Assembly (NCBI RefSeq): GCF_014898055.3 | Contig: NW_023603184.1 | Span: 35,649,359-35,713,358 of the forward strand | Length of the DNA stretch: 64,000 bases | Origin: Talpa occidentalis | Lineage: Eukaryota; Chordata; Mammalia; Eulipotyphla; Talpidae | Direction: 5' to 3' | Shown: in pieces, positions 25,801-35,235 of the stretch | How positions within the stretch are numbered: position 1 is the stretch's first letter | Layout: each line of letters opens with the position of its first letter | Position numbers and translations under genes: made by a program | The notes under the pieces: generated by a model | Seen by the model: the letters and a program-made list of their open reading frames with translations, nothing else | Databases searched by the model: none | Told to the model about the DNA's origin: nothing

Positions 25801-27150
25801 AAAGGGGTGAGAGGATTCACCAGAAACAGAGTGGGGAGCAGAACAGGAGAATCGGCTGAAATACACTGCTGAGGGGAGCAGTGGGCGAAACAGAATCAGC
25901 TGTGCCATCTGTGGGTCAGCTCCCGGCCCATGATTGAACTCAGACCATTGTGATGATAGGGCTGAGACTTAACTCCTACGCCACCAGGGAGGCCTCCAGA
26001 AAAAAACTTTCCACAGTAAAAATCTATCTCAAGGCAAGGCAAATATCTAAAGGCAAGGTTGTATCATATGAAATTGTCCGCTCCTGGTCCCAGAGACCTC
26101 CTCCTCCCTCCTTGACACCCCAGGCTCCTAACCCATCCTTAACATCCTTAACCCATCCTTATAAATACTGGATCTGGGCCTCCCTCATGGCACAGGGGCT
26201 AAAGTCTCACTGCTATCCAGTCATCCCCAGCCACAGTGGCATGAGTTCAATCTCCTGCCAGGGAGCTACCCACATGGCACAGCAGACCTCTCCTGTCCCA
26301 CCCATTGCTCTGCAGAGCAGTGTATTTCAGTCAGTCCACCTGTTCTGTTCCCCATTCCGTCTCTGGTGAATCCTCTCAACCCCCACACCTCTGGCCTGTA
26401 CCCCAGCTCTTGTATGCAAAAATAAATATTTAAAAATTAATAAACACTGGATCTATCCCATTTTATTTCAGTATTTACAGCCACGTAAATTCTCCATGTG
26501 TACATTATTAAAGGTGGCCTTTTCTCCTTCTAATCTGTCTGATGTTAATCTCGTTGCTCATCCAGCCCTAGAACTTAGAGGAGTGGGGGAATTTTCCCTG
26601 TATCAATACCTTAGGAAGAAAAGACATCACAGACCTCTGGGATGTGGGGTGTGGTGAGAAGACAACCAGGAGGAGATTTCCCATCAACTATATATTCTGC
26701 TGTTTTAACTGCATCCTGCTCTCCTACCTGGTACTCCTTGACAATCTCCTCAATGAGGAAGGTCTGGTGATCACGATGCTCCTGAGACCTCTCACAAAGC
26801 AAGCAAATGACTTTCCCATCCTGCTTACAGAAGAGCAGGAGTTTCTCTCCATGGCGCACACAGAGCTCTTTCTTCTGCTCCCCCTCTGGGTTCATCTTGA
26901 CTCCTCTGAGCTGCTCTGCTATGTTGGCCAGGTGCCGATTAGGCCGCAGGTGCCCAGGCTCGTAACTGATTCTGCACACAGGGCAGCTGCTCTTCTCTTC
27001 CTGGGTTGCCGCGGACTCCTTGTTGTTTGCAGTGATGCAGGCTCGGCAGAAGCTGTGGCCACAGTCTAGGCTTAGGGGCTCTTTCAAGAGGTCCAGGCAG
27101 ATGGGACAGGTCACCTCCTCCTGGATGCTCACTAAGATGTTTGATGCCAT
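16275..27150 (-). CDS. TRIM5: TRIM5-like gene, copy A (seven coding exons, 498 aa)
   Basis: Spliced CDS: 27150-26728, 24525-24430, 23811-23581, 19509-19487, 17550-17450, 17157-17131, 16870-16275. All introns are GT-AG and the joined frame is open for 498 codons; the human alpha isoform is about the same length. Domain order is RING (C15, C18, C30, H32, C35, C38, C56, C59), B-box 2 (C97, H100, C108, C116, C119, H125, H128), coiled coil (about 130-250), linker 2 (251-300) and B30.2/SPRY (about 301-498). The family acts as a cytoplasmic E3 ubiquitin ligase that assembles on incoming retroviral capsids and restricts them. The start ATG has G at -3 and +4. The N terminus and linker look like TRIM5; the SPRY C terminus also resembles TRIM22, so the TRIM5 versus TRIM22 name is inferred. 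Odd points: Leu at B-box position 117, an LTR abutting the exon 4 donor, and an L1 just downstream of the stop. Confidence 0.9.
17131..17157 (-). CDS. TRIM5: TRIM5 copy A coding exon 6 (27 bp)
   Basis: This 27-bp exon lies between atttcag and GTAAGG and encodes the DLASVRFYW segment that joins to VDVTL at the start of the last exon. Length and phase match the TRIM5/22 gene model and keep the 747-nt 3' coding part in frame. Confidence 0.9.
17450..17550 (-). CDS. TRIM5: TRIM5 copy A coding exon 5 (linker 2)
   Basis: This 101-bp exon lies between attctag and GTGAGG. It encodes the linker with the recognisable [19 protein letters not shown] stretch, equivalent to the family's FP...RRV..APDL.GML linker between coiled coil and SPRY. 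Confidence 0.9.
18412..18690 (+). repeat. tRNA-derived SINE, unit A only
   Basis: A perfect 19-bp target duplication AAAATTTATGAGGTTACAG lies at 18393-18411 and 18710-18728. The empty site is at 52858-52876. Confidence 0.95.
18740..19255 (-). repeat. L1 3' fragment (minus)
   Basis: The reverse complement carries L1 ORF2 and 3' text (ctggtccagccactatggaa, tttactgcagccaag type). It is shared with the longer 52900-53690; unit A has an internal deletion. Confidence 0.8.
19487..19509 (-). CDS. TRIM5: TRIM5 copy A coding exon 4 (23-bp microexon)
   Basis: The microexon lies between ctcctag and GTATGTG and encodes DVTDIIQ plus two bases of the next codon. The 23-bp size is the characteristic TRIM5/22 microexon. 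It is too short for ORF calling and was found from the splice sites and the paralogous position at 53937-53959. Confidence 0.9.
19945..20257 (+). repeat. tRNA-derived SINE, unit A only
   Basis: A 17-bp target duplication AGAAAATTGTAATACTC lies at 19928-19944 and 20258-20274. The site is empty near 54380. Confidence 0.95.
20953..21255 (+). repeat. tRNA-derived SINE with duplicated head, unit A only
   Basis: The first 14 bases (gcctccccggtg) occur twice in tandem. The flanking duplication is AAAACAGGG. The site is empty near 54993. Confidence 0.92.
21950..22226 (+). repeat. tRNA-derived SINE, unit A only
   Basis: A 16-bp duplication TAGAATAGACAAC(G/A)TG lies at 21934-21949 and 22227-22242. 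The site is empty near 56265-56281. Confidence 0.93.
22243..23002. other. TRIM5 copy A intron sequence
   Basis: An AT-rich microsatellite lies at about 22455-22510. It is paired with 56282-57040. No exon was seen. Confidence 0.7.
23007..23576 (+). mobile_element. Solo LTR590 abutting TRIM5 exon 3 donor (copy A)
   Basis: TG...CA ends and the 4-bp duplication TTAC at 23003-23006 and 23577-23580. The right-hand TTAC, read on the minus strand, is the GTAA that opens the TRIM5 intron. The same insertion exists in copy B, so it predates the duplication. ERV1-type by target-duplication length. Confidence 0.92.
23577..23583 (-). other. LTR-altered splice donor of TRIM5 copy A coding exon 3
   Basis: The current donor is CAG|GTAATG. 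The sequence beyond the LTR (reverse complement of gagatcttac) shows that the ancestral donor was CAG|GTAAGA, so position +5 changed from G to T. In copy B the equivalent is 59120-59126. Confidence 0.85.
23581..23811 (-). CDS. TRIM5: TRIM5 copy A coding exon 3 (main coiled coil, 77 codons)
   Basis: This 231-bp exon, phase 0-0, starts [10 protein letters not shown] after a cctaag acceptor and ends ISDLEHRL...DMLQ. It is rich in Leu, Glu, Gln and Lys heptads, consistent with the antiparallel dimer coiled coil of TRIM proteins. Its donor reads CAG|GTAATG because an LTR sits immediately after GTAA (see 23007-23576). Being in phase 0-0, its omission would keep the frame. Confidence 0.92.
24430..24525 (-). 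CDS. TRIM5: TRIM5 copy A coding exon 2 (coiled coil, 32 codons)
   Basis: This 96-bp exon, phase 0-0, is bounded by ctcacag| and |GTAGGA. It begins [10 protein letters not shown] and ends RRISWK, the same size and ending (SWK) as the matching TRIM5 exon. It differs from copy B at 5 of 32 residues. Confidence 0.92.
24697..25255 (-). mobile_element. GC-rich LTR in TRIM5 copy A intron, unit A only
   Basis: On the minus strand it has GTATAAAAACC (TATA) near 25093, a GC-rich segment, and TAAATAAACC (poly(A) signal) near 24893. It is missing from unit B, where the flanking text is continuous at 60190-60230. It is bracketed by a direct duplication of about 40 bp (24647-24696 and 25256-25300), longer than an integrase target duplication. 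Confidence 0.75.
25741..25995 (-). repeat. tRNA-derived SINE (minus), old
   Basis: Shared with 61261-61504. Confidence 0.85.
26177..26450 (+). repeat. tRNA-derived SINE, old
   Basis: Shared with unit B, where it is split by an LTR at 62038-62620. Flanked by aaatactggatct and aaacactggatct. Confidence 0.85.
26728..27150 (-). CDS. TRIM5: TRIM5 copy A coding exon 1 (RING and B-box 2)
   Basis: This exon encodes residues 1-141, from MASNIL to KEYQ, and ends CAG|GTAGGA in phase 0. The C3HC4 RING and the B-box 2 spacing C-x2-H-x7-C-x7-C-x2-C-x5-H-x2-H are complete. Position 117, between the two B-box cysteines C116 and C119, is Leu (codon TTG); copy B has Trp (TGG). Position 127 is Asp, against Gly in copy B. 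The exon extends 5' as untranslated sequence; a possible acceptor (tatacag) lies about 60 bp upstream of the ATG, not verified. Confidence 0.95.
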
Positions 27151-27314
27151 AGCTGTTGCCCCTGCTGCTCGCTATCCTGGCTTGAGTCTCTTGCTCACAG
27201 ATCCCTGTATATTTGAGAAGGTTGTATTGGAACAAACGAGAAAGCCAGGATACAATTCTAATTGTACAGAAAACAAAGATAGGCTAACATAAAATATTTA
27301 AGAAAAAAAAGGGG

Positions 27315-27582
27315 AGGATCTCCCTTGTGATGCAAGGGGTTAAGCACAGCACTATGAAGCTATCAGCAGCCACTGCGACAGAGTTTCATCTCGGGTCCAG
27401 GCAGCTACCCACATAGTGCAGACCTCTCCTGTCTCACCCACTGGTCCCCCTCAGCAGTGTATTTCATGAGATCCTCATGTTCTGCTCCCCAGTCTGTCTT
27501 TGGTGAATCCTCTCACCCCTCACCTCTGGCCTGTACCCCAGAATTCTTGTATGCATATATAAATCAATCTTTAATTAAAAAG
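27315..27582 (+). repeat. tRNA-derived SINE, old
   Basis: Just upstream of TRIM5 copy A exon 1. Shared with 63689-63955. Confidence 0.8.
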
Positions 27583-27654
27583 GGGGGGGGAGGAATCAAG
27601 GAAGTGCAGTTCCTGGACTCATGCAACTTGATCTTCATCTCCATGAGGAAAGAA

Positions 27655-28382
27655 TCATCTTGAAGACCAGAGTTAGGCAGAAAAGGAAGACATTTATTAT
27701 CTAGTTGAATCAGTCATCTGTGGAGTCCGGGAGCCAGCCCCTCTTGGCTGAATATCTGGTTTTATGGAATGTGCAGATGGCATTATCTGGGGCCCACAAA
27801 GATATTGCTTTATGGTGTGGTGCCATTATTAAAGTTAAAAACTAGGCCCCACTCCTCGTTCAACAGGCAAATTGGGAGGCTTGACTGGATAAGGTTGTGG
27901 GTTGGGCAGCCACAGGAACTGGGCTGTTAAGCTGAGGATCCAGATGCAGAGTCAGGATACACCCAAGACTAGTCACCCAACCAATCAGTGGTGCCTAGAG
28001 TAGAAACAGCCTCAGGCCCTCATCTGGCCCCTGCTCCTCTCACTTGTGTATTTCAATAAATTCTCCTTTTTTGCTCTCTAGTCTGTCTCTGGTGAAGTCT
28101 TTCATCCCCCCAGACTCTGGCCTATACCCCAACTCTTCTCTGCAGCGTGTGGATCAGCTTATATAAGTCCCTGTTTTAGGAACGGTTTAGAAAGCCAGCT
28201 CAAGGCTGGGCCTGTGACCCTAACTGCCTACTTTCCGAACTTACTTCCTCCTTCACTTGGTGATGGGTAAAATACAGTTTGCATAATAATGTCAGTACAG
28301 GGCCCCTGGAACCTGGTCCTTGTTTGTTACCTTCCTGTTGCTGAAAACCTAAAGAGCTGGGATGCACTTTCCCTTGTCACAG
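27655..28382. other. Spacer: possible LTR with SINE fragment
   Basis: The reverse complement of agacatttattatct gives an AATAAA signal, and tatataag occurs near 28162, but LTR ends were not found. A SINE 3' fragment lies at about 28025-28150. No gene was recognised. Confidence 0.4.
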
Positions 28383-28930
28383 TGTAACAGGGTGGTCCCC
28401 AGGAAAGGGGGAGGTTCCAGGTTCCCTGGCCCACCCAAGGGAGGGTGGATGTGAGCAGGGAGAGAAGAAGCTGCAGAGGAGACTGAGAAAGGAAGCAGGA
28501 TGGAGCCAGAAGGAGACCTGGAGGAGGCGCATGGAGCCGAGAGACACGTGAGGAAACTGCGCTTGGCTTTTGGTCGTGGACTGGGTGACACAGATGTGGG
28601 TGAGACTCCTGGGGAGGTGACCATGGTGGATTTTGTCTTGATTTTGGTTTTGCTCTTTTCCCTGGAGACTTGTCTGGTTGTTTCCGATCCTTTTCTGTGG
28701 GTCCCCACTGGAAGATGCTTTGGATGGACATTTACTCACGAGGGGATGGCTAACTTTGGGTGCTTGATTTAGAAAGTAGATTTTTTGCCTTTCCTGTATT
28801 GGTTCCTAATTGTATTAAAGTTCCTTCCCATTAAAGTCTCATGTTTTGTGCTGATGCTGCGGATGGCAGAACCTATTTACAGCAGGCAGGTTTGCAGGGT
28901 CTGGGGTGCCCCTCTCCCTGCTCTGTAACA
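28383..28930 (+). mobile_element. Solo LTR590
   Basis: tgtaacagggtgg...ctctgtaaca with ATTAAA signals. The flanks are ACAG and ATAG, an imperfect 4-bp duplication. Confidence 0.88.
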
Positions 28931-29303
28931 ATAGGAGGGTGTTAATGTGAGACCAGATAAAGCATCTATGGGTGCTTAAAGGCCCTGAAATCCAAGCTAG
29001 AAAGCCCAAGGCCAGCCAATACCCTACTTCCCCACTAGCCCGATTCGGTGATGAGCCTCATAAAGCAGGATCCTTGATGCTCTCAACTAGGGAGTGTGGC
29101 TCAGGGTGGCTGCTGCCTGCCCTCTTCTACTGTGACCACAATAAATGTTCCTCTCTTGAAACCAGTTACTGTCTTTTCAAGATTTATGTACAATGGATTG
29201 GAGGAAACCAGACAAAGACCCTTCAGAACCGGTAACAATTTAACACACTTTATTGCAGTTCTGTTGCATTGTTAGTGCACAACCTAGGGGTATCTTGGGA
29301 TCC
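28931..29303. other. Spacer, possible LTR fragment
   Basis: Contains caataaatgttcctctcttg, resembling an LTR poly(A) region. Otherwise unclassified; the short ORF is not credible. Confidence 0.4.
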
Positions 29304-29374
29304 CTGCACACTAATTCTATTAAAGTGATATTCCACTGAAGGTTTGCTTTGCCTTTTGTACATGATGTGGTTTT
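29304..29374. repeat. Left arm of 71-bp perfect inverted repeat
   Basis: Exact reverse complement of 30839-30909. The arm runs from ctgcacactaattctat to gatgtggtttt. Confidence 0.95.
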
Positions 29375-29664
29375 CTTTTTCTTTTTTTTTTTTTTTTTAA
29401 AGATTTATTTATTTATTTATTTATACAAGTACTGGGTACAGTCAGAAGCACAGGAGGGTAAGAGGATTCACCAGAGCCAGAGCGGGGAACAGAACAGGCA
29501 GAATGATGAAATACACTGCTGAGGGGAGAAGTGGGTGTGGCAGGAGAGGTCTGCACATCATGTGGGACCCTCGCCCGGCAGCCGGGGATCTAACCTGCAC
29601 TGCAGAGGCTGCGCTGGCAGCTTCACAGCCCAGTGCTCAACCGCTGCACCACCAGGGGAGGCCC
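29375..29664 (-). repeat. tRNA-derived SINE (minus)
   Basis: Poly(T) then the reverse-complement SINE ending ccaggggaggcc. Inserted directly inside the left arm of the inverted repeat. Confidence 0.9.
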
Positions 29665-29699
29665 AGAATTCTACTTTCTAAAGGGATCTAGTCATCCAC

Positions 29700-30838
29700 A
29701 GGATGGAGGACAAGCATAGAAAAAGTGGAAAGGAAACCCACAAGATCAGAAACCTGGCTCACAAAGCCAAGAGCTGGAGGTGGGGGTAGAAGGGATTTAC
29801 CCAGCCATTAACCCAGCTATGGGAGCTAAGATCCTTAGGAGCCAATGCCTAGATCACAAAGCACCAGACCCAAGCAGGTATCAGATGCTGTAGGGGGTGT
29901 CAGCAGAGCAGACCTAAAGGTAAACATATGGAGATTGAGAGCCATTGTAGAAATCTGTCCACTTTCAAATTCTACATAGTTATTCCAAGGCAACAACAAA
30001 CAAACCACTCCAGGAAGGAGTTACCCTCCCAGAGAGAAGACTCTATCAGGGCAGTCTCTGCACTGGCTGGGGCAGCACTCCTTGTGCCCACCTGGACTAT
30101 GCAGGTGCTCCTTTTCACCAACTCTCTGTCCCTCCCCAGGGCAGCAGCTTCCTGCCTTCCCCTGACAGATACCTGCCAGGACTTCCCCTCACTGACCTCC
30201 CTCAGCAGAGGAAGCTCTCCTCAGGCTGCCTGTCTGCAACCATGCAGGTCTCTGCCTTAGAAAACTTGTCTCTTTTGGGGCAGCACCTTCTTCTTGCATG
30301 TGTCTATGTAAGTGTCCTTTATTCTTCTCTCCCTTTTATAATAAACCTGCTCTTTAAATATAACTAACATCTGGGCCTCCCCGGTGGCGCAGCGGTTGAG
30401 CGCTGGGTTGCGAAGCTGCCCGCGGCCTCTGCGGCGCTGGTTCGATTCCCGGCTGCTCCCCGGCCACCAGAGGAGGGTCCCGCATGGCGCGCAGACCTCT
30501 CCTGCCGCCCGCTGCTCCCCTCAGCAGTGTACTTCGGTCCTTCTGCCTGCTCTGCTCCCCGCTCTGGCTCTGGTGAATTCTCTCACCCTCCCGCGCTTCT
30601 GACTGTACCCAGTGCATGTATAAACGAAACAAACGAACAAATAAATAAATAAATAAAAAACATGCCTCTATAAAAAAAAAAAAAAAAAGTTTAAAAAAAA
30701 ATAAATAAATATAACTAACATCACTGTCTCATGAGAAACTGGCCCGGGAAACTCACCGTGAGCCTCTGAAAGGGGAGCTCTGGTGACACCTTCCCCAGAG
30801 TGAACCCAAGAGCCCGGCCTCCAAACCCAACAACTGCA
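29700..30838 (+). mobile_element. LTR family X with nested SINE
   Basis: Begins ggatggaggacaag and contains ttttataataaacctgc (poly(A) signal). The R/U5-like end resumes after the SINE. It matches 1-535, and its U3 matches 34571-35235. Confidence 0.8.
30373..30706 (+). repeat. tRNA-derived SINE, young, inside LTR X
   Basis: A perfect 16-bp duplication AAATATAACTAACATC lies at 30356-30371 and 30707-30722. The head and body are CpG-rich. Confidence 0.95.
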
Positions 30839-30909
30839 AAAACCACATCATGTACAAAAGGCAAAGCAAACCTTCAGTGGAATATCACTTTAATAGAATT
30901 AGTGTGCAG
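30839..30909. repeat. Right arm of 71-bp perfect inverted repeat
   Basis: Exact reverse complement of 29304-29374; it starts directly at the end of LTR X. Confidence 0.95.
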
Positions 30910-31217
30910 AGGGTGAGAAAAGAAAGGATATTTCTAAACAAAATTGTCCATCCACTAACAGGTAAATGTCCAAACAAGGTTGACTTAAAGTGGGGTCACT
31001 GAGGCCCAAAACCGTGCCACCGATCTAAGGCACCTTCAGGCAAGGAACCACAGAAAAACTGTTCTGAAGCAGGTCCCAGAAAGCAGGGGTAGGGTGGGGA
31101 GGGGGTGATGCAGTGAAAAGGACAGGTCTTTTTTCCTGCCGCATCAGGTAAGTATTCTTATCCTTTGCATTTAACAAGTTGTCTTCTTGCAGTCTCAGCA
31201 AAAGTAAGGACATTCCA

Positions 31218-31530
31218 GGGCCTCCCCGGTGGCGCAGCGGTTGAGCGCTGGGTTGCGAAGCTGCCCGCGGCCTCTGCGGCGCTGGTTCGATCCCCGGCTG
31301 CTCCCCGGCCACCACAGGAGGGTCCCACATGGTGCGCAGACCTCTCCTGCCACCCACTGCTCCCCTCAGCAGTGTACTTCTGTCCTTCTGCCTGCTCTGC
31401 TCCCCGCTCTGGCTCTGGTGAATTCTCTCACCCTCCCGCGCTTCTGATGGTACCCAGTGCTTGTATGTATGTATGTATGTATGTATGTATAAATAAATAA
31501 ATAAATAAATCTTAAAAAAAAAAAAAAAGA
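31218..31530 (+). repeat. tRNA-derived SINE, young
   Basis: AAGGACATTCCA lies at 31206-31217 and 31531-31542. The tail includes a (tgta)n run at about 31465-31490 followed by (aaat)n. Confidence 0.95.
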
Positions 31531-31569
31531 AAGGACATTCCAAGAAGGTAATAAGTTAAACACCAGGTG

Positions 31570-32080
31570 TCAGCAAAGCAAGCTGGCACCCACAGGTAGG
31601 CCTACATCAAAAGGACATGCTGACCCTTCCTGCCTCCCCTTTGCAGACCCTGGCCCAACTCCCCTTAGTTTTACTAATTAGTATAAATACCCCCGCCCTC
31701 TGCAAAGGGCAGAAAAGTGGTCTTTCAGACAGTCTGCTGCCCTCCTCACTTTGTCCACAAATTAAACTACTTTCCATTTCCTCAAACTGTTTCCTTTTAT
31801 TAGCTGAGGGAAACAGGCCACTTTTCAATATCAACGGGTACCCTTCACTCTGCCCGCTAATAGCTGCAGCTTGCACAGGAGGAAGTACAGGGGCTCCCCT
31901 AATCTAATTGCCCTTCCTCTGGGCCTTGGCATCTTGTTATACTACCTTTTCTGACATATGTATACATTAACATCATCAAGGAAATCATTTTGTAAGATAA
32001 AAGTTGCAAAGAAATTCCTCCTACTTACTCCTGTTCTCTCAGCTGAGCTTTCTTTCTGGATGAGCAATACTGATAGAGGA
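31570..32080 (+). other. Spacer, possible 5' part of an ERV1 remnant
   Basis: Contains gtataaataccccc (promoter-like) and lies just before pol-like sequence. No LTR end was defined. Confidence 0.35.
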
Positions 32081-34276
32081 TAAGAGTAGAAAATTGGGAA
32101 GGAGGCATCTTATGTTACCACAGGTAGTAACAAGGCTGATGCAGTGGCAAGGGCTCTCACAACTGACTCTGGCTGCAGACCCTGCCCCTATGCTCTTTTT
32201 AACAGGCGGAGTTGGTCATTCCACAAGTCCACAATACCCTCCACGCAGGGCCATGCCCACTTACCCAATTCCTGACTCTGTTCTTCTTTCACCCCTCCTC
32301 GAGTGCAAAAGTCTGGCAGATATGTTCCCGTTGTCAAACCTGTGCTCTATATCACCTCAAGGGCGAGTTCGCCCACCATCCTCTTTTGCAGCTCACCAAC
32401 TGCGTGGACACCTACCCGGACAGGATTGACCTCTCCCTACTCAGGCAACTGCTCCGGGAACACGCAGACCGGTACTTACCCAGTCCTGCCTCGGATCTCG
32501 ACCTTCTCAACTGACCTTCCCCACCACTGCACCCGGGAGACCAAGTCCTGCTCAAATCTCTTCAACCAAAGCCACTGCAGCCTCGTGGACCAGTCCACAC
32601 ACGGTCAGTCTCACCACACCCACAGCGTTAACACTTCTGGGGGACCCCTCCTGGCACCATCTATCACAGGTCAAACGTGTCCCCGAAGACAAACGGTATG
32701 TATGTCGTAACCTGGGTCCTACTAGGATGCGTATTTCTTGTCAAAATCTCCCCTAGCTCAGTGTCCTGTGTATGGAAATGACTCTTTTGGGACTAATAAC
32801 TCCTCTTGTTTCCTCTGCACGTCCCTTCAGAAGCCTCTACCGGCGGCAATTCCAGTGAATCTCAATACCACAACGACCAAGATAACAGACTCTGCTTGTC
32901 TGACTCCCCAATGCTCAGTCCCCTTCTGGGACTCCAATCACAGCTACCCCTGCTATCCAACTGACACCCTTGTTGGCTTCATTCCTGCACTTCTAATATT
33001 TCGGTTACTCCTGCGCTCCAAACAACAAGGGGATCCTTTTTCTGGGACAACGGCGCTCTCTCTCAGTGTATCGATTCTTCTACCCCAGGCCCTTGTGTCC
33101 AAGTCCCACAACTCACCCTATAGGGACAATCCAAACTGGGGTGGTTGGTCTCACCACACCAAACTAAACAAAGGGCTCTCCTGATTATGGTGGGCATTAG
33201 CCTAACTAACATCATCTCTTGAAGCCTCAGGCGTGGCAGGTGGGGCCCTGGGACACAGCCTTATTTCTGCCCAGGATTTTTCTCTACGAATAGATAGCTC
33301 CTTAGAAAAAACCTCTGTGTCTTTAGCATCCTTGTAAAGGCAGCTCACCTCACTGCCTCAGATCACTCTCCAAAACCAGCAGGCTCTGCTGACACGGTTT
33401 CAAAATCCTATAGTGTCTTGGCTCCTTCTGCAACAGGGTGGTCCCCAGGAAAGGGGGAGGTTCCCTGCCCCACCCAAGGGAGGGTGGAGCTGAGCAGGAA
33501 GAGGAGAAGCTGCAGAAGAGACTGAGGAAGGAAGGAAGCAGGATGGAGCCAGGAGACCTGGAGGAGGCGCATGGAGCCTAGAGACACGTGAGGAAACTGC
33601 GCTTGTCTTTTGGTCGTGGACTGGGTGACACAGATGTGGGTGAGACCCGTGGGGAGGTGACAATGGCAGCTTTTATCTTGATGTTGATTTTGCTCTTTTC
33701 CTTCCGGGCTTGTCCGGTTGTTTGTGACCCTTTTCTGTGGGTCCCCACTGGAAGATGCTTTAGACTTGTGGCAGGCCTTGGGGCCTTGCTCTGGGCCAAT
33801 CCCATTTGGATGGACTTTTACCCACGAGGGGATGGGTAACTTTGGGTGCTTGATTTAGAAACTAGACTCTTTGCCTTACCTGTATTGTTTCCTAGTTTTA
33901 TTAAAGTTCCTTCCCATTAAAGTCTCCTATGTTTTGTGTTGATGCGGCGGATGGCAGAACCCATTTAGAATAGGCAGGTTTGCGGGGCTTGGGCTGCCCC
34001 TCTCCCTGTCCTATAACACTTCCACTCTTGGGGCCAGTGCAAATGAGAACCTTATTTTTAATTTTTCCTCCTCGCATCCTAAAATTCATACCGGCTCGCA
34101 TTGGGGAAATGTCTCGTACCACCTTTAACCAACTACTTCTCCACCCGTATTCTCGCATCCCTGCAGAAGACCCTCATAACCAGGCCTGACCCACCCCATT
34201 GATCTTCGCCCCCCTCCAGCAGAAAGTAGCCAAAGAAAGAGCCTTTGCCCCTTTTCCTATCAACAAAAGGCTGGTA
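32081..34276 (+). pseudogene. ERV1-like remnant: end of pol, env pieces
   Basis: About 32530-32690 reads, in one frame, like the C-terminal domain of a gammaretrovirus-type integrase. The region from about 32740 resembles env surface and, near 33230-33420, a transmembrane-subunit heptad region. A cytoplasmic-tail-like piece follows at about 34025-34190. Frames change repeatedly and stops occur (for example in the transmembrane part), and a solo LTR splits env at 33429-34018. It is non-functional; gag was not seen. Confidence 0.65.
33429..34018 (+). mobile_element. Solo LTR590 inside the env remnant
   Basis: The best-preserved 590-bp member. It has a perfect 4-bp duplication CTTC at 33425-33428 and 34019-34022, and TG...ACA ends. 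Confidence 0.93.
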
Positions 34277-34570
34277 TGAAAGGTCCATGCAGGAGGCCGG
34301 AATGCAAAAGGCCACCAGGAAGCCCACCTAGAAAATTCAGACAATAAGCCTCTTGCCTCACTACAAATCTTTTCATGCCCTACAAACTTTTTCCCCGACC
34401 CTGCAACCCCAGTTTCCCGCCTGACCTTCCTCCCCAGGCAACATGCTTGACTTCACCGACCCCCACCTTGGGTCCGTGAATTTCTCCCTCCCCGGGGCCC
34501 AATAAATTTTCCCCATATTCGAGAAACTTAGCCTGGTACTTCTTTTCTTTACTGCGCCGACCCTTTCACA
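34277..34570 (+). mobile_element. 3' LTR of the ERV1-like remnant
   Basis: Starts TGAAAGG and ends CCTTTCACA (inverted termini), with gcccaataaat as poly(A) signal near 34500. It follows env tail sequence directly. Confidence 0.7.
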
Positions 34571-35235
34571 TTGGTTGTATTTAAAGGGCAGGTTTATAAA
34601 GGAAAGGGACAGAAGAGTAAAGGACATTTGTATAGACATAAGCGGGCAGGAAGAGTTGCCTGAAAGGGACAGGTTTGCTGAGAGAGGCCTGCAAGGCTGC
34701 AGGCAGGAGGCCTTGAGGGGAGCGGCCTCCACTGAGGGAGGTTGGTGAAGAGAAGCCCCAGCATGGGACAGGTCACAGGCAGGCAGGAGGCTGCTGCCCT
34801 GTAGGAGAGAGTGGGTGAAAAGAAGCTTCTCTATAATCACAGGTGGGCAAGGGGAGTGTAGCCCTGAGCCACTGTAGAGACTGCACTGATACAGTCTTCT
34901 GTTTGGGAGGGGCTCACTCCTTGGAGGTTTCCCTTAGTTGCTGATTTTGGATAACTCTGCAGAATCTGAAAGGGGCAGGAGATTCCACAATGGGCTCAAT
35001 CTCCATATCTTTACCCTTTGACCTTTGCTCTAGACACTCTCTATGGCTGCCTGATACCTGCTTGGGTCTTACACTTTGTGATCTAGGCATTGGCACTTAA
35101 GGATCTAGGTTTTTATAGCTGTGTTGATGGTTATGTTAACCCTTTCTACCCCCACCTCCTCGTGTAAGCAGGTTTCTGGTCTTGTGGCACCTCTTTTTTA
35201 GGTTTTTTTTTTTTTAATACTTGTCCTCCATCATA
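34571..35235 (-). repeat. LTR family X (minus), R/U5 missing
   Basis: The reverse complement runs from gatggaggacaag through tttataaacctgccctt, with the poly(A) site end cut off exactly at the preceding LTR. Confidence 0.78.

Larger units (their letters stand above)
1999..27650. repeat. Segmental duplication unit A
   Basis: The segment is co-linear with 40514-64000 and in the same orientation. Homology begins at the shared tgttgaaaaattg and can be followed through unique introns and old repeats to about 27645, where the paired unit runs off the window. By eye the flank after the stop codon differs at about six of 195 positions. The right-hand end of the duplication is therefore a minimum. 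Confidence 0.92.

Noticed and set aside
26644..27069. 141-codon plus-strand ORF opposite TRIM5 exon 1, with a counterpart at 63146-63448
   Set aside because: Antisense shadow of the RING/B-box exon; conservation follows from the real exon.
26939..27235. Overlapping minus-strand ORF upstream of and across the TRIM5 start
   Set aside because: Other frame of the same exon, lacking family similarity.
33578..33839. Recurrent 75-150 codon ORFs ([21 protein letters not shown]..., [20 protein letters not shown]...)
   Set aside because: They recur only within LTR590 copies, on both strands and in several frames, so they reflect a GC-rich LTR rather than a gene.
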